DNA of 40,804 nucleotides from Iodidimonas nitroreducens (GTDB taxonomy: Bacteria; Pseudomonadota; Alphaproteobacteria; Sphingomonadales; Rhodothalassiaceae). Location: NCBI GenBank assembly GCA_000710935.1, contig BAYV01000016.1:1-40804 (forward strand), in the 5' to 3' direction. Shown piece after piece: positions 1 through 8,478 of this stretch. A program made the position numbers and the translations under genes. Below the pieces are notes generated by a model. The model did not search any database. It was not told where the DNA came from and was given only the letters and a program-made list of their open reading frames with translations. The number at the start of each line of letters is the position of its first letter. Position 1 is the first letter of the stretch.

Positions 1-1
1 A

Positions 2-898
2 AAGAACCCGCCGGCGGTTCTGGTCATCGATTCCATCCAGACCGTGTTTTCCGATCAGCTCGATTCCGCGCCGGGAACCGTGGCTCAGGTGCGCGCCTCG
101 GCCGCGGAATTGATCGCCTATGCCAAAAGCCGTGGAACCATCATGCTGATCGTGGGCCATGTCACCAAGGATGGGCAGATCGCCGGCCCCCGGGTTTTGG
201 AGCATATGGTTGATACCGTGCTTTATTTCGAAGGCGAACGCGGCCATCAATATCGCATTTTGCGCAGTGTCAAAAACCGTTTTGGCGGCACGGACGAGAT
301 CGGCGTTTTTGAAATGACCGGCATCGGGCTATCGGAAGTTTCCAATCCTTCGCAGCTTTTTTTGTCGGATCGCGCGTCCGCCGTGGCGGGGTCGGCGGTT
401 TTTGCCGGCATTGAAGGATCGCGCCCTTTGCTGGTGGAAATTCAGGCGCTGGTGGCGTCCAATTCTGCGGCCAACCCAAGGCGCGCGGTGGTGGGCTGGG
501 ATTCCGGGCGTTTGGCGATGATCCTGGCTGTTCTCGATGCCCGCTGCGGGCTGGGCTTATCGGGATCGGATATTTATCTCAATGTGGCGGGCGGACTGAA
601 GGTGGGCGAACCCGCGGCGGATATGGCGGTGGCAGCAGCCCTGATTTCATCCATGTCGGGGGTGCCTGTGCCGCAGGAAACGGTCATTTTCGGTGAAATC
701 AGCCTGTCGGGGGATGTGCGCCCGGTAACCCAGGCCGAAGCCCGCCTTAAAGAAGCCGAAAAGCTGGGCTTTACCAAAGCCCTGATCCCCAACGGCACCA
801 AGGCGGGGGCAACGGGCCTTTGCATCGAGAATTTCGGGCGTTTGCATGAACTGGTCGATCTGTTTGCCCCCGATGAACGGGCTTTGCATCTTGCTTAA
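2..898 (+). CDS. radA: DNA repair protein RadA, C-terminal part (5' end outside window)
   Basis: RadA is a RecA-like ATPase that drives branch migration during recombinational repair. The reading frame is open from base 2, so the gene starts upstream; the zinc finger and Walker A motif are not in the window. Visible are the Walker B strand (VLVIDSIQTV, just before base 50), the RadA signature KNRFG (about base 270) and the C-terminal Lon-protease-like domain with NVAGGLKVGEPAADMAVA. That domain is structural in RadA. The stop is at 896-898. The next gene is cvpA, 98 bases away on the same strand, an order common in alphaproteobacteria. Identification is firm; only the start is missing. Confidence 0.96.
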   Translation, partial: KNPPAVLVIDSIQTVFSDQLDSAPGTVAQVRASAAELIAYAKSRGTIMLIVGHVTKDGQIAGPRVLEHMVDTVLYFEGERGHQYRILRSVKNRFGGTDEIGVFEMTGIGLSEVSNPSQLFLSDRASAVAGSAVFAGIEGSRPLLVEIQALVASNSAANPRRAVVGWDSGRLAMILAVLDARCGLGLSGSDIYLNVAGGLKVGEPAADMAVAAALISSMSGVPVPQETVIFGEISLSGDVRPVTQAEARLKEAEKLGFTKALIPNGTKAGATGLCIENFGRLHELVDLFAPDERALHLA

Positions 899-996
899 TC
901 GAGCACTGGACAAGGGCGGTTTTTTCAGGCCACAAAGGCGGAAGGAAACAGAGATGAGGCCTGCAAAAATCCTTGGTGCATTGAAATGAGGACGCC

Positions 997-1686
997 ATGT
1001 CGGAATCGATGACGGCATTCGATATATTGGTTCTGATTGTGATGGCGGGCTTTTTCCTTTATGCCATCTTTCGCGGTTTCACCACGATGCTGCTCTCTGT
1101 TCTGGCCTGGATCGGGGCCATATTGATCACCCTTTATGCCATGCCCATGGTATCGCGCTTTGCCCGCGACCTGATCGAGCCACCCACCCTGGCCGATTTC
1201 ATCGCCCTGCCCGTTTTGTTCATCGCAAGCCTTGTCATCCTCAAGATCGTGGCCAATTTCATTGGCGGGCGGGTGCGCTCGGGCCCTGTGGGGTTTCTTG
1301 ATCGTTCCCTTGGTGCGGCTTTGGGCCTGATTTTGGGGGCGATCCTGATTTCTTCCACCTATCTGTTTTTTTCCGCCACCCTTGGGGAAAAGCGCTATCC
1401 CGATTGGGTGCAACAGGCGCGCTTCAAGCCCATCGTTGCCTATGGAGCCACCATGGTGGCAAAAACCGGGCCGGAAATTTTTCGCACAGTGGAACAAGAT
1501 CGAACCGGCGAGGCGCTGTTGCAGCAGATGCGCAAAAGCTATGATAGCGGAAGCCAGCGCCTGCGCGATGTGGTTGAACCGGCTTATGAAGATGCCCAAA
1601 GACAGATGATGAACCAAAAGCTCGAAGAATTGCTGAAATCACAAGACGATACGCCAAATTCAAAGCCGGAACCCAAAAAGCCATAG
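997..1686 (+). CDS. cvpA: CvpA family inner-membrane protein
   Basis: CvpA-family proteins are small polytopic inner-membrane proteins, first linked to colicin V production and later to envelope stress and bile tolerance; the biochemical role is not settled. The 229-residue product has about four hydrophobic helices in its first 135 residues, including an early FDILVLIVMAGFFLYAIFRG segment with the family's helix-G-x-x-RG pattern. A charged cytoplasmic tail rich in Lys, Glu and Gln follows. A Shine-Dalgarno sequence (GAGG) sits five bases before the ATG. It lies between radA and purF; a cvpA-purF pairing is also known in E. coli. Confidence 0.9.
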   Translation: MSESMTAFDILVLIVMAGFFLYAIFRGFTTMLLSVLAWIGAILITLYAMPMVSRFARDLIEPPTLADFIALPVLFIASLVILKIVANFIGGRVRSGPVGFLDRSLGAALGLILGAILISSTYLFFSATLGEKRYPDWVQQARFKPIVAYGATMVAKTGPEIFRTVEQDRTGEALLQQMRKSYDSGSQRLRDVVEPAYEDAQRQMMNQKLEELLKSQDDTPNSKPEPKKP

Positions 1687-1845
1687 CCCGATTTGATGTA
1701 ATTTTTGCAGGGAAACGGCTTTTCACCGGCAGGCTCTGGGCGTATAGGAAGGCACAGAATGGATCTTGAAGCCAAACGGGATCGGCTTAGGTCTGGAACA
1801 GTCAAGCCTGCTTTAAGGGCAGCTCATTCGGGATCAGATCAAGAC

Positions 1846-3333
1846 ATGAGCCAATCGCCGCATAAAGCTCCCCTCATCACCTCGCCTTTTGATGATGATA
1901 AGCTGCATGAAGAATGCGGCGTCTTTGGGATCATCGGCACCGAAGATGCCGCCGCCCATACGGCATTGGGCCTTCATGCCCTGCAGCATCGCGGGCAGGA
2001 AGCGGCGGGGATCACCGCTTTTGATGGCACGCATTTCGTTTCCCAACGTCAATTGGGCCATGTTGCCGATAATTTTACCAGCCAAAAGCTGATCGATACC
2101 TTGAAAGGCCACAGCGCCATCGGGCATGTGCGCTATTCCACGGCGGGCGGCAGTTCCATGCGCAATGTGCAGCCGCTTTTTGCCGATCTGGCCACCGGTG
2201 GTTTTGCGGTTTCGCATAATGGCAATCTTACCAATGCCTGGCATCTGCGTCGGCAACTCGTGCGTCATGGCTCGATCTTTCAATCTACCTCCGATAGCGA
2301 AGTGATCATTCATCTGGTTGCCACATCCACTTATCGCTCCCTTTATGACAAGCTGATCGATGCCTTGCGCAAGATCGAAGGGGCCTATTCCCTTGTCATC
2401 CTCACCCGCGATGGGCTGTTTGGGATGCGCGATCCTTTGGGGGTGCGCCCGCTGGTGATGGGCAAGCTGGGGGATTCCCATATTCTGTGCTCGGAAACCT
2501 GCGCCCTCGATATTTTAGGGGCGCATTATGTGCGCGAAATCGAACCGGGGGAAATCGTCATCATCAGTGGTGAGGGAAGCGGCCAAACCGTTAAATCCAT
2601 CAAGCCTTTCGCTCCGCAAAATCCCCGCCCCTGTATTTTCGAGCATGTTTATTTCTCGCGGCCCGATAGCCTTGTGGATGGCCTTTCGGTTTATGATGTG
2701 CGCAAACGCATCGGGGCCGAATTGGCACGCGAAGCCCCCGTGGATGCCGATGTGGTGATCCCGGTTCCCGATTCCGGGGTGCCGGCGGCCATTGGCTATG
2801 CAGCGCAATCTGGCATTCCCTTTGAACTGGGGATCATTCGCAATCATTATGTGGGCCGCACCTTTATCGAGCCATCGGATCATATCCGCCATTTGGGGGT
2901 TCGGTTAAAGCACAATGCCAATCGCTGGCAAATCGAAGGCAAGCGCGTCATTCTGGTTGATGATTCCATCGTTCGCGGCACTACATCGCTCAAAATCGTT
3001 GATATGGTGCGGCAAGCGGGCGCGCGTGAGGTGCATATGCGGATCGCCAGCCCACCCACACGCCATAGCTGCTTTTATGGGGTCGATACCCCCGAACGTT
3101 CAAAGCTTTTGGCCGCCCGCATGGATATCGATGCCATGCGCGATTATATCCATGCCGATTCTCTGGCTTTCGTTTCCATCGATGGCCTTTATCATGCCTG
3201 TCTTCTTCCCGAAGGCCGTAATAACCAACAGCCACAATATTGCGATGCCTGCTTTAGCGGGGATTATCCAACGCATCTGACCGATCAGGAAAATGATCGC
3301 GATCAGGAACTTGCGTTATTTGTGGCCCCCTGA
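1846..3333 (+). CDS. purF: amidophosphoribosyltransferase (PurF)
   Basis: PurF catalyses the first committed step of purine synthesis, PRPP + glutamine to phosphoribosylamine. The N-terminal Ntn-hydrolase domain begins at the catalytic Cys24 (EECGVFGI); a short propeptide is expected to be removed to expose it. The PRPP-binding loop VILVDDSIVRGTT is in the C-terminal half. Cysteines at PRPCIF, RHSCFYG and YCDAC match the Bacillus-type enzyme that carries a structural [4Fe-4S] cluster. From the chosen ATG the protein is 495 residues. An in-frame ATG at 1759 has a better ribosome site (AGGAAGG at 1746-1752) and would add 29 residues; 1846 was preferred because it gives the usual short propeptide. 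Confidence 0.96.
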   Translation: MSQSPHKAPLITSPFDDDKLHEECGVFGIIGTEDAAAHTALGLHALQHRGQEAAGITAFDGTHFVSQRQLGHVADNFTSQKLIDTLKGHSAIGHVRYSTAGGSSMRNVQPLFADLATGGFAVSHNGNLTNAWHLRRQLVRHGSIFQSTSDSEVIIHLVATSTYRSLYDKLIDALRKIEGAYSLVILTRDGLFGMRDPLGVRPLVMGKLGDSHILCSETCALDILGAHYVREIEPGEIVIISGEGSGQTVKSIKPFAPQNPRPCIFEHVYFSRPDSLVDGLSVYDVRKRIGAELAREAPVDADVVIPVPDSGVPAAIGYAAQSGIPFELGIIRNHYVGRTFIEPSDHIRHLGVRLKHNANRWQIEGKRVILVDDSIVRGTTSLKIVDMVRQAGAREVHMRIASPPTRHSCFYGVDTPERSKLLAARMDIDAMRDYIHADSLAFVSIDGLYHACLLPEGRNNQQPQYCDACFSGDYPTHLTDQENDRDQELALFVAP

Positions 3334-3351
3334 AACCAGCGGATAGCAAAA

Positions 3352-4092
3352 ATGGCTTTATTAAAAGATCGGATTGCCGTCGTTACCGGCGCTTCACGGG
3401 GGATCGGCTATGCCGTTGCCAAAGCTTTGGCCGCCCAAGGGGCGCATATCGTTGCTTTGGCGCGGCCCCGCAGCGTGGGCGCTTTGGAAGAACTGGATGA
3501 TGACATCCGCGCGATGGGCGGCTCGGTAACGCTCACGCCTCTTGATCTCACAGATTATGAGGGGATCGATCGTTTGGGGGCTGCCCTTTATGAACGCTGG
3601 GGAAAGCTGGATATTCTGGTGGGCAATGCCGGGCTTTTGGGGTCGCTTTCACCCCTTGGTCATCTCGCTCCCAAGGAATGGGATGAGGTGATGGCCGTGA
3701 ATGTGACCGCCAATTGGCGCCTGATCCGCAGCCTTGATCCGCTTTTGCGGCAATCGGATGCCGGGCGCGCCCTGTTTGTCACATCAGGGGCCGCGCACAA
3801 GGCTGTGCCTTATTGGGGGCTTTATGCCACAACCAAGGCCGCCTTGGAAAAAATGGTTGAAATCTATGCCGCAGAATGTGCCAAAACGGCGGTCAGGGTC
3901 AATCTGATCGATCCCGGCCCGATCCGCACCGGTATGCGGGCGAAAGCCTTTCCCGGTGAAGATCCTGAAACCCTGGCAAAACCGGCTGATATCGCGCCGC
4001 TTTTTCTGGAAATGCTCCGCCCTGATTATCAGGAAAACGGGGACATGGTCCATTTCAAGGAATGGAAAACACGCCCCCGCCAAAAGGCTTAA
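3352..4092 (+). CDS. short-chain dehydrogenase/reductase (SDR), downstream of purF
   Basis: A classical NAD(P)-dependent SDR of 246 residues. It shows the Rossmann glycine motif TGASRGIG near residue 13, the structural NAG motif (LVGNAGLLG), a catalytic Ser in FVTSGAAH and the YATTK catalytic Tyr/Lys pair. The substrate cannot be told from sequence; it resembles the YciK-like oxidoreductases commonly found behind purF in alphaproteobacteria. It starts 18 bases after the purF stop and is probably co-transcribed with it. Its 3' end overlaps the convergent glutathione transferase gene by four bases. Confidence 0.88.
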   Translation: MALLKDRIAVVTGASRGIGYAVAKALAAQGAHIVALARPRSVGALEELDDDIRAMGGSVTLTPLDLTDYEGIDRLGAALYERWGKLDILVGNAGLLGSLSPLGHLAPKEWDEVMAVNVTANWRLIRSLDPLLRQSDAGRALFVTSGAAHKAVPYWGLYATTKAALEKMVEIYAAECAKTAVRVNLIDPGPIRTGMRAKAFPGEDPETLAKPADIAPLFLEMLRPDYQENGDMVHFKEWKTRPRQKA

Positions 4093-4727
4093 TTGGATGG
4101 GGTGGCCGCAAAGCTATAGGGGCCACCGGCTTTCAGAGCGCGGATATAAGCCGGGCGCTTTTGGATGCGGGCGACATAGCCGCTCAGATTCGGGCGTTCT
4201 TTCAGCCGTCCACTGCTTTGGGCGATTTCGGCAATGAAAATCAGCATGAAATCAGCCGCGCTCAGATCATCGCCCATGATAAAATCGCGGCCTTCCAGTG
4301 CTGCCTCAAGATAATCAAGCACATTATTGATTTCGCTGTTTATTCTTGGCCCCAAAGGCGCACCTGCTTCGCCCAATTTTCCCACATATAACCCCAAAAG
4401 GAACGGCAGGATGGCCGATCCTTCAGCAAAATGCAGCCATTGCTGATGCGCCCAATGATCAGGATGATCGGTTTTAGGGATCAGCGCGCCCTGGCCATAA
4501 AGCTGGGCCAGATAGTCAACGATGGCCGCCGATTCAGCGATAACCAGATCGCCATCTTCGATCACCGGGGATTTTCCCAAAGGATGGATGGCTTTTAATC
4601 CTGCGGGGGCAAAGCGAGTTTCCGCATCCCGGGTCCAATGCTGGATTTCATATTCAGCCCCCAATTCTTCAAGCAGCCATAAAATCCGCTGCGAGCGGGA
4701 TTCATTGAGATGATGGACCTTAATCAT
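4089..4727 (-). CDS. glutathione S-transferase family protein
   Basis: A 212-residue cytosolic GST. The N-terminal thioredoxin-like domain contains SRSQRILWLLEELG (helix 1), HPLGKSPVIEDGD with the cis-proline, and ESAAIVDYL for glutathione gamma-glutamyl binding. The C-terminal half is the all-helical domain, with LSAADFMLIFIAE matching its conserved Asp-containing N-capping motif. A Shine-Dalgarno sequence (AAAGG) lies six bases before the ATG. The electrophile or reductive substrate is unknown; it may equally be a disulfide reductase of the YfcG/YghU type. It is convergent with the upstream SDR gene and separated from the ferredoxin gene by 86 bases with no recognisable feature. Confidence 0.9.
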   Translation of the reverse strand: MIKVHHLNESRSQRILWLLEELGAEYEIQHWTRDAETRFAPAGLKAIHPLGKSPVIEDGDLVIAESAAIVDYLAQLYGQGALIPKTDHPDHWAHQQWLHFAEGSAILPFLLGLYVGKLGEAGAPLGPRINSEINNVLDYLEAALEGRDFIMGDDLSAADFMLIFIAEIAQSSGRLKERPNLSGYVARIQKRPAYIRALKAGGPYSFAATPSN

Positions 4728-4813
4728 ATTAAACCTTTCAAAGTGTTTGTTGATTTTGAAAAAACATCAGATAAACCAAACGGCCAGACACAACATCCCA
4801 GCCCACTGTTAGT

Positions 4814-5164
4814 TCAGCCCCAATCCTCATCATGATCGGGGGGCAGTTTGATCACCAGCCCATCATAATCCGGCCCGGTGATGATCTGGCAGCCCAGTCT
4901 TGATGTTGGGGTGACACCCGGCGTCAGATCAAGCAGATCTTCTTCATCCTCACTCATGGGCGGTAATCTGGAAAAATCCTGTGGAGAAAAGATCATATGG
5001 CATGTGGAGCAGGCAAGATTGCCGCCACAGGCCCCCTCTACATCCACGCCAAATAGATGCGCCAGCTTCATCAATGAGATCCCGATGGGCGCATCCACCT
5101 TTCTGTGGGATTGACCATCCCTGCCCATAAAGATGATCTCGATATGATCCGGCTTCATGGTCAT
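4814..5164 (-). CDS. fdx: adrenodoxin-type [2Fe-2S] ferredoxin
   Basis: A 116-residue ferredoxin of the ISC/adrenodoxin type, which supplies electrons to Fe-S cluster assembly or to oxygenases. The cluster ligands are visible as C-x5-C-x2-C in GACGGNLACSTCH, with the fourth Cys in RLGCQI. The acidic stretch MSEDEEDLLD is typical of the partner-binding face. The ATG overlaps the stop of the upstream cysteine desulfurase in an ATGA arrangement, with a GGGGAT ribosome site, so translation is probably coupled. That pairing argues for a role in Fe-S biogenesis. The C-terminal tail is acidic and ends in DEDWG. Confidence 0.93.
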   Translation of the reverse strand: MTMKPDHIEIIFMGRDGQSHRKVDAPIGISLMKLAHLFGVDVEGACGGNLACSTCHMIFSPQDFSRLPPMSEDEEDLLDLTPGVTPTSRLGCQIITGPDYDGLVIKLPPDHDEDWG

Positions 5165-6378
5165 TGATTGCGATCCCCGCTTTTGAGACCCCCCAATTCA
5201 TCAATCACGTGATTGATCGTTTCGCATGCGAAATCAACCTCATCGATGCTTGTGGTCCGGCCAAAGCCAAAGCGGATCGAGGATAAACTCTCGGCACGCG
5301 AACGCCCGATGGCGCGGAGCACATAGGATGGCCCCGATGTGGCCGAGGCACAGGCCGCCCCCGATGACACCGCCAGATCGCGCAGGCCAGACAATAACCG
5401 ATCCCCATCAATCCCGGGAAAGGAAAGATTGAGATTGCCCTCATAGCGCTTTTCCAGATCGCCATTGATCAAAATGCCCGGATGCGCCTGCCGCAATCCT
5501 TCAAAAAATCGTTGCGAAAGCCTGCGCACATGGCGGCGATCTTCGTCCATTTGTTGGGCTGCCACGCGGCTTGCCTCGCCCAATCCCACGCATAAAGCCG
5601 GGGATAAAGTGCCCGAGCGCACCCCTTCTTCCTGCCCACCCCCCGACATTTGCGGCACGAACCGCACCCGGGGCCGGGATCGCCGCATGAAAATCGCCCC
5701 CACCCCTTTGGGGCCATAGATCTTGTGGCCTGAAATGCTCAAAAGATCGATGTTCATCGCTTTGATATCAAGAGGGATTTTTCCAAACGCCTGGGCCGCA
5801 TCACAATGGAAATAAACGCCTTTCCGATGGCACAGGGCCCCAATTTCGGCCAAAGGCTGGATCACCCCGATTTCATTATTCACTGCCATCACCGAAACAA
5901 GGGCGGTGCGATCCGTGATCAGGTCGGCCAGTTGATCCAGATCGATCAGGCCATCGCGCCCCACCGGCAACCATTTGACATGTGCGCCCCGGCGCTCCAT
6001 CGCCAAAGCCGATTCCAGCACGCATTTATGTTCGGTCACCGGCACGATCAGTTCGGGCTTTACCGAAAGCATGGCCTCCATCACGCCTTTGATGGCCAGA
6101 TTATTGGATTCCGTTGCCCCGGACGTGAAAAAAACCGCCCGGGGATCGGCCGCAATCACCTGCGCCACCGCCTTGCGGGCTTCATCGATGGCCGCAGCGG
6201 CTTCCCAGCCAAAACGATGGGTGGTGGAATGGGGATTGCCAAAACCTGCCTCAAACCCAGCCCCAAACCATGGCGTCATGGCCGCATACACCCGTTCATC
6301 AAGGGGTGTTGTGGCTTGAAAATCCAGATAGATCGGACGCTTCACAGGCATTTTACGGGTCCTGGCTTCATCAAACAT
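5161..6378 (-). CDS. iscS: cysteine desulfurase, IscS-like
   Basis: A PLP-dependent class V aminotransferase-fold enzyme that takes sulfur from L-cysteine for Fe-S clusters and thiolated tRNA. Seen are YLDFQATTPLD at the N-terminus, TSGATESNNLAIKG, the substrate-binding TEHKCVLES, the PLP-binding lysine in SISGHKIYGPKGVG and the active-site loop Cys in SSGAACASATSGPSYVLR. The last resembles the long IscS loop. The start at 6378 has a GA-rich ribosome site; an in-frame ATG at 6351 (MPVKRPIYLD) would match typical family N-termini. It is coupled to the ferredoxin downstream and sits 31 bases after a second desulfurase-type reading frame. No iscU follows. Confidence 0.93.
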   Translation of the reverse strand: MFDEARTRKMPVKRPIYLDFQATTPLDERVYAAMTPWFGAGFEAGFGNPHSTTHRFGWEAAAAIDEARKAVAQVIAADPRAVFFTSGATESNNLAIKGVMEAMLSVKPELIVPVTEHKCVLESALAMERRGAHVKWLPVGRDGLIDLDQLADLITDRTALVSVMAVNNEIGVIQPLAEIGALCHRKGVYFHCDAAQAFGKIPLDIKAMNIDLLSISGHKIYGPKGVGAIFMRRSRPRVRFVPQMSGGGQEEGVRSGTLSPALCVGLGEASRVAAQQMDEDRRHVRRLSQRFFEGLRQAHPGILINGDLEKRYEGNLNLSFPGIDGDRLLSGLRDLAVSSGAACASATSGPSYVLRAIGRSRAESLSSIRFGFGRTTSIDEVDFACETINHVIDELGGLKSGDRNQ

Positions 6379-6409
6379 GGCTCGCCCCCCTCATCTTACG
6401 CTTACAAGA

Positions 6410-7621
6410 TCAGGTCATCGACATTGGGCGACGGGATCGGGCGCGATCATAAATCTTTTTCCACACAACCAAAAACCGTTCGATATCCTCCATCGTGTTT
6501 TGCACACCCATGCTGAGCCGGATCACCTCGCCACACGCCTGTGATGTGGCCCCCATGGCTTTCAACACATGGCTGGTCCGCACTTTTCCCGATGAGCAGG
6601 CCGCACCGGAACTGACCGCAATGCCCTCAAGATCAAAGCTCATCACCTGGGTTTCCGCAGATAAGCCGGGCATCCGAATGGCGCTGGTATTGGCAATCCT
6701 TTCCACCGCCCGGCCATAAATTTCAGCCTCTGGCGCGATTTCGGCCAGCCTTTGTTCCAGATAACTGCGCAGGGCGGCAATTCCCTTCATCGCACCCAAT
6801 TGCTGGCGAGCGTGAAGGGCGGCGGCGCCAAAACTTGCGATAGCAGGAAAATTTTCCGTGCCCGATCGCCGCCCCTGTTCCTGCCCGCCCCCGGTGATGA
6901 GCGGCATCAGCCCCAAAGCGGGCCGCAGCCACAGGCAGCCCACACCTTTCAAGGCACCGATTTTATGGCCCGAAAAGCTGATGCAATCAGGGCCATCCGC
7001 CGCCCCCACATCAATGGGCAGGCGGCCCAGCCCCTGCACCGCATCGCAATGCAAAAGCCCGCCTGCCTCATGCACGATACGGGCGATGGCGGCGATGGGC
7101 TGGATCACGCCGGTTTCATTATTGGCCAGCATGATCGAGACGAGCGCAGGGCGGGATACTTCGGCCAAACATTGGCGCAAGGCCGCAAAATCGATCAAAC
7201 CATCCTGATCCACCGGGCAAAGGGCCATCTGATTGCGTGTGACCCCATCAGCATCCAGCCGCCCATCCAGCGCTGAGGCTGCCGCCAGAACGCTTTCATG
7301 CTCGGTGGCATTGATGATCAGGGGGCGGAAGGCAGCCGCGTCCTTTGCCCCATCCGCATTTTTGGGCAAGCGCAGGCCGCGCAGGGCCAGATGATTGGCT
7401 TCGGTGCCGCCGGATGTGAAAATGACATCCTGTGGCCGCGCCGAAATGAGGGTTGCCACCTCGGCCCGTGCCTTTTCCAGCAGGCGCTTGGCTGCCCGCC
7501 CTTCATGATGCACAGAAGATGGATTGCCAACCAAAAGCATGGCACGCAGGGCCGCTTCACGGGCTTCAGGCAAAACCGGAGCCGTGGCATTATGATCAAG
7601 ATAATGGCGTGTTGTTTTCAT
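6410..7621 (-). CDS. second cysteine desulfurase (NifS/IscS family)
   Basis: A 403-residue paralogue of its downstream neighbour. It starts HYLDHNATAPV and contains TSGGTEANHLALRG, ATEHESVLAAA, the PLP lysine in SFSGHKIGALKGVG and an active-site Cys in SSGAACSSGKVRTSHVLKAMG. The loop has the SSGxACSSG form of the NifS/IscS side rather than the short SufS type. The ATG at 7621 was chosen over one at 7648 because it has an AGGG ribosome site and gives the family's usual N-terminus. Pairs of adjacent nifS/iscS-like genes are known in Rickettsiales. Which of the two serves general Fe-S assembly cannot be told from sequence. Confidence 0.92.
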   Translation of the reverse strand: MKTTRHYLDHNATAPVLPEAREAALRAMLLVGNPSSVHHEGRAAKRLLEKARAEVATLISARPQDVIFTSGGTEANHLALRGLRLPKNADGAKDAAAFRPLIINATEHESVLAAASALDGRLDADGVTRNQMALCPVDQDGLIDFAALRQCLAEVSRPALVSIMLANNETGVIQPIAAIARIVHEAGGLLHCDAVQGLGRLPIDVGAADGPDCISFSGHKIGALKGVGCLWLRPALGLMPLITGGGQEQGRRSGTENFPAIASFGAAALHARQQLGAMKGIAALRSYLEQRLAEIAPEAEIYGRAVERIANTSAIRMPGLSAETQVMSFDLEGIAVSSGAACSSGKVRTSHVLKAMGATSQACGEVIRLSMGVQNTMEDIERFLVVWKKIYDRARSRRPMSMT

Positions 7622-7711
7622 CCCTGTGAAATGGCATGTCATAAGCACGGTTTCAAAGCTAAAAAAACGATCCTGCCAATTCCAATGGTTGGCCTGCTGC
7701 TGCGCGATGGC

Positions 7712-7739
7712 TTGCGCCGGGGCACCACAGGGTTATATA
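7712..7739 (+). promoter_or_regulatory. predicted sigma70-type promoter for the alpha/beta hydrolase gene
   Basis: TTGCGC at 7712-7717 and TATATA at 7734-7739, separated by 16 bases, lie in the 191-base gap between the divergent desulfurase and hydrolase genes, about 75 bases before the hydrolase ATG. The same TTGCGC box is used in the predicted rpsF promoter. Confidence 0.45.
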
Positions 7740-7812
7740 AAGCGAGTTCGTTCCAGAGTCTGCGTGCTGGCACCCTGGTGATCATTGCCCGATCGGAGAG
7801 TACCCCAAACCT

Positions 7813-8451
7813 ATGCCCGATGTTATTTTCAACGGTCCGGAGGGTCGGCTTGAAGGCCGTTACCAACCCGGAAAATCAGCCAATGCGCCTGTTGCGCTGA
7901 TCCTGCACCCGCATCCGCAATTTGGCGGCACCATGAATAACAAGGTGGTGTATCATCTGTTTCATGCCTTTGCGCAGCGCGGATTTGCCACTTTGCGCTT
8001 TAATTTTCGCGGTGTTGGCCGCTCGCAGGGCGAATTTGATCAAGGCATTGGCGAGCTATCGGATGCCGCATCGGCACTGGATTGGCTGCAAACCTTTAAT
8101 AGCGAAGCGCCCGCCACATGGGTTGCGGGCTTTTCTTTTGGTGCCTGGATTTCCATGCAGCTTTTGATGCGCCGCCCGGAAATTCAGGGCTTTATTTCTG
8201 TTGCGCCGCCCGCCGATAAATATGATTTCAGCTTTCTGGCACCCTGCCCTTCATCGGGGATCGTGGTGCAGGGCACGGCTGATGATATTGTCGCCCCCGC
8301 TGCCGTTCAAAAGCTGATCGAAAAGCTTAAGCAGCAAAAGGCCATTACCATCGATCAAGCCATCATCGAAGGCGGCGATCATTTTTTTGAAGGTAAGCTT
8401 GATCAGATGATCGGTGAAGTGAATCGCTATCTGGATAAGCGCCTGAGTTGA
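7813..8451 (+). CDS. alpha/beta hydrolase (COG2945-like)
   Basis: A 212-residue alpha/beta-hydrolase-fold protein. The oxyanion region is LILHPHPQFGGTMNN, a hallmark of the COG2945 group. The nucleophile elbow is G-F-S-F-G (WVAGFSFGAW), the acid is probably the Asp in GTADDIVAP, and the catalytic His is in EGGDHFFEG. No signal peptide is present, so it is cytoplasmic. The family acts on small acyl or ester substrates that are mostly unknown. In alphaproteobacteria this gene often sits beside a cysteine desulfurase, as here in divergent orientation. The start is the only ATG that retains the family N-terminus VIFNGPEGRLEGRY. Confidence 0.9.
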   Translation: MPDVIFNGPEGRLEGRYQPGKSANAPVALILHPHPQFGGTMNNKVVYHLFHAFAQRGFATLRFNFRGVGRSQGEFDQGIGELSDAASALDWLQTFNSEAPATWVAGFSFGAWISMQLLMRRPEIQGFISVAPPADKYDFSFLAPCPSSGIVVQGTADDIVAPAAVQKLIEKLKQQKAITIDQAIIEGGDHFFEGKLDQMIGEVNRYLDKRLS

Positions 8452-8478
8452 ACCCGTGTGGCAGGATTGGCCATAAGA

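Noticed and set aside
899-996. Inverted repeat CAGGCC...GGCCTG between radA and cvpA
   Set aside because: Only six base pairs with a 26-base loop and no T-run after it; too weak to call.
925-1617. 230-codon minus-strand frame opposite cvpA
   Set aside because: His/Gln/Gly-rich antisense shadow of a real membrane-protein gene; no family features.
7298-7900. 200-codon plus-strand frame over the divergent desulfurase-hydrolase gap
   Set aside because: It runs antisense through the start of the second desulfurase and out of frame with the hydrolase; its residue makeup is that of a shadow frame.
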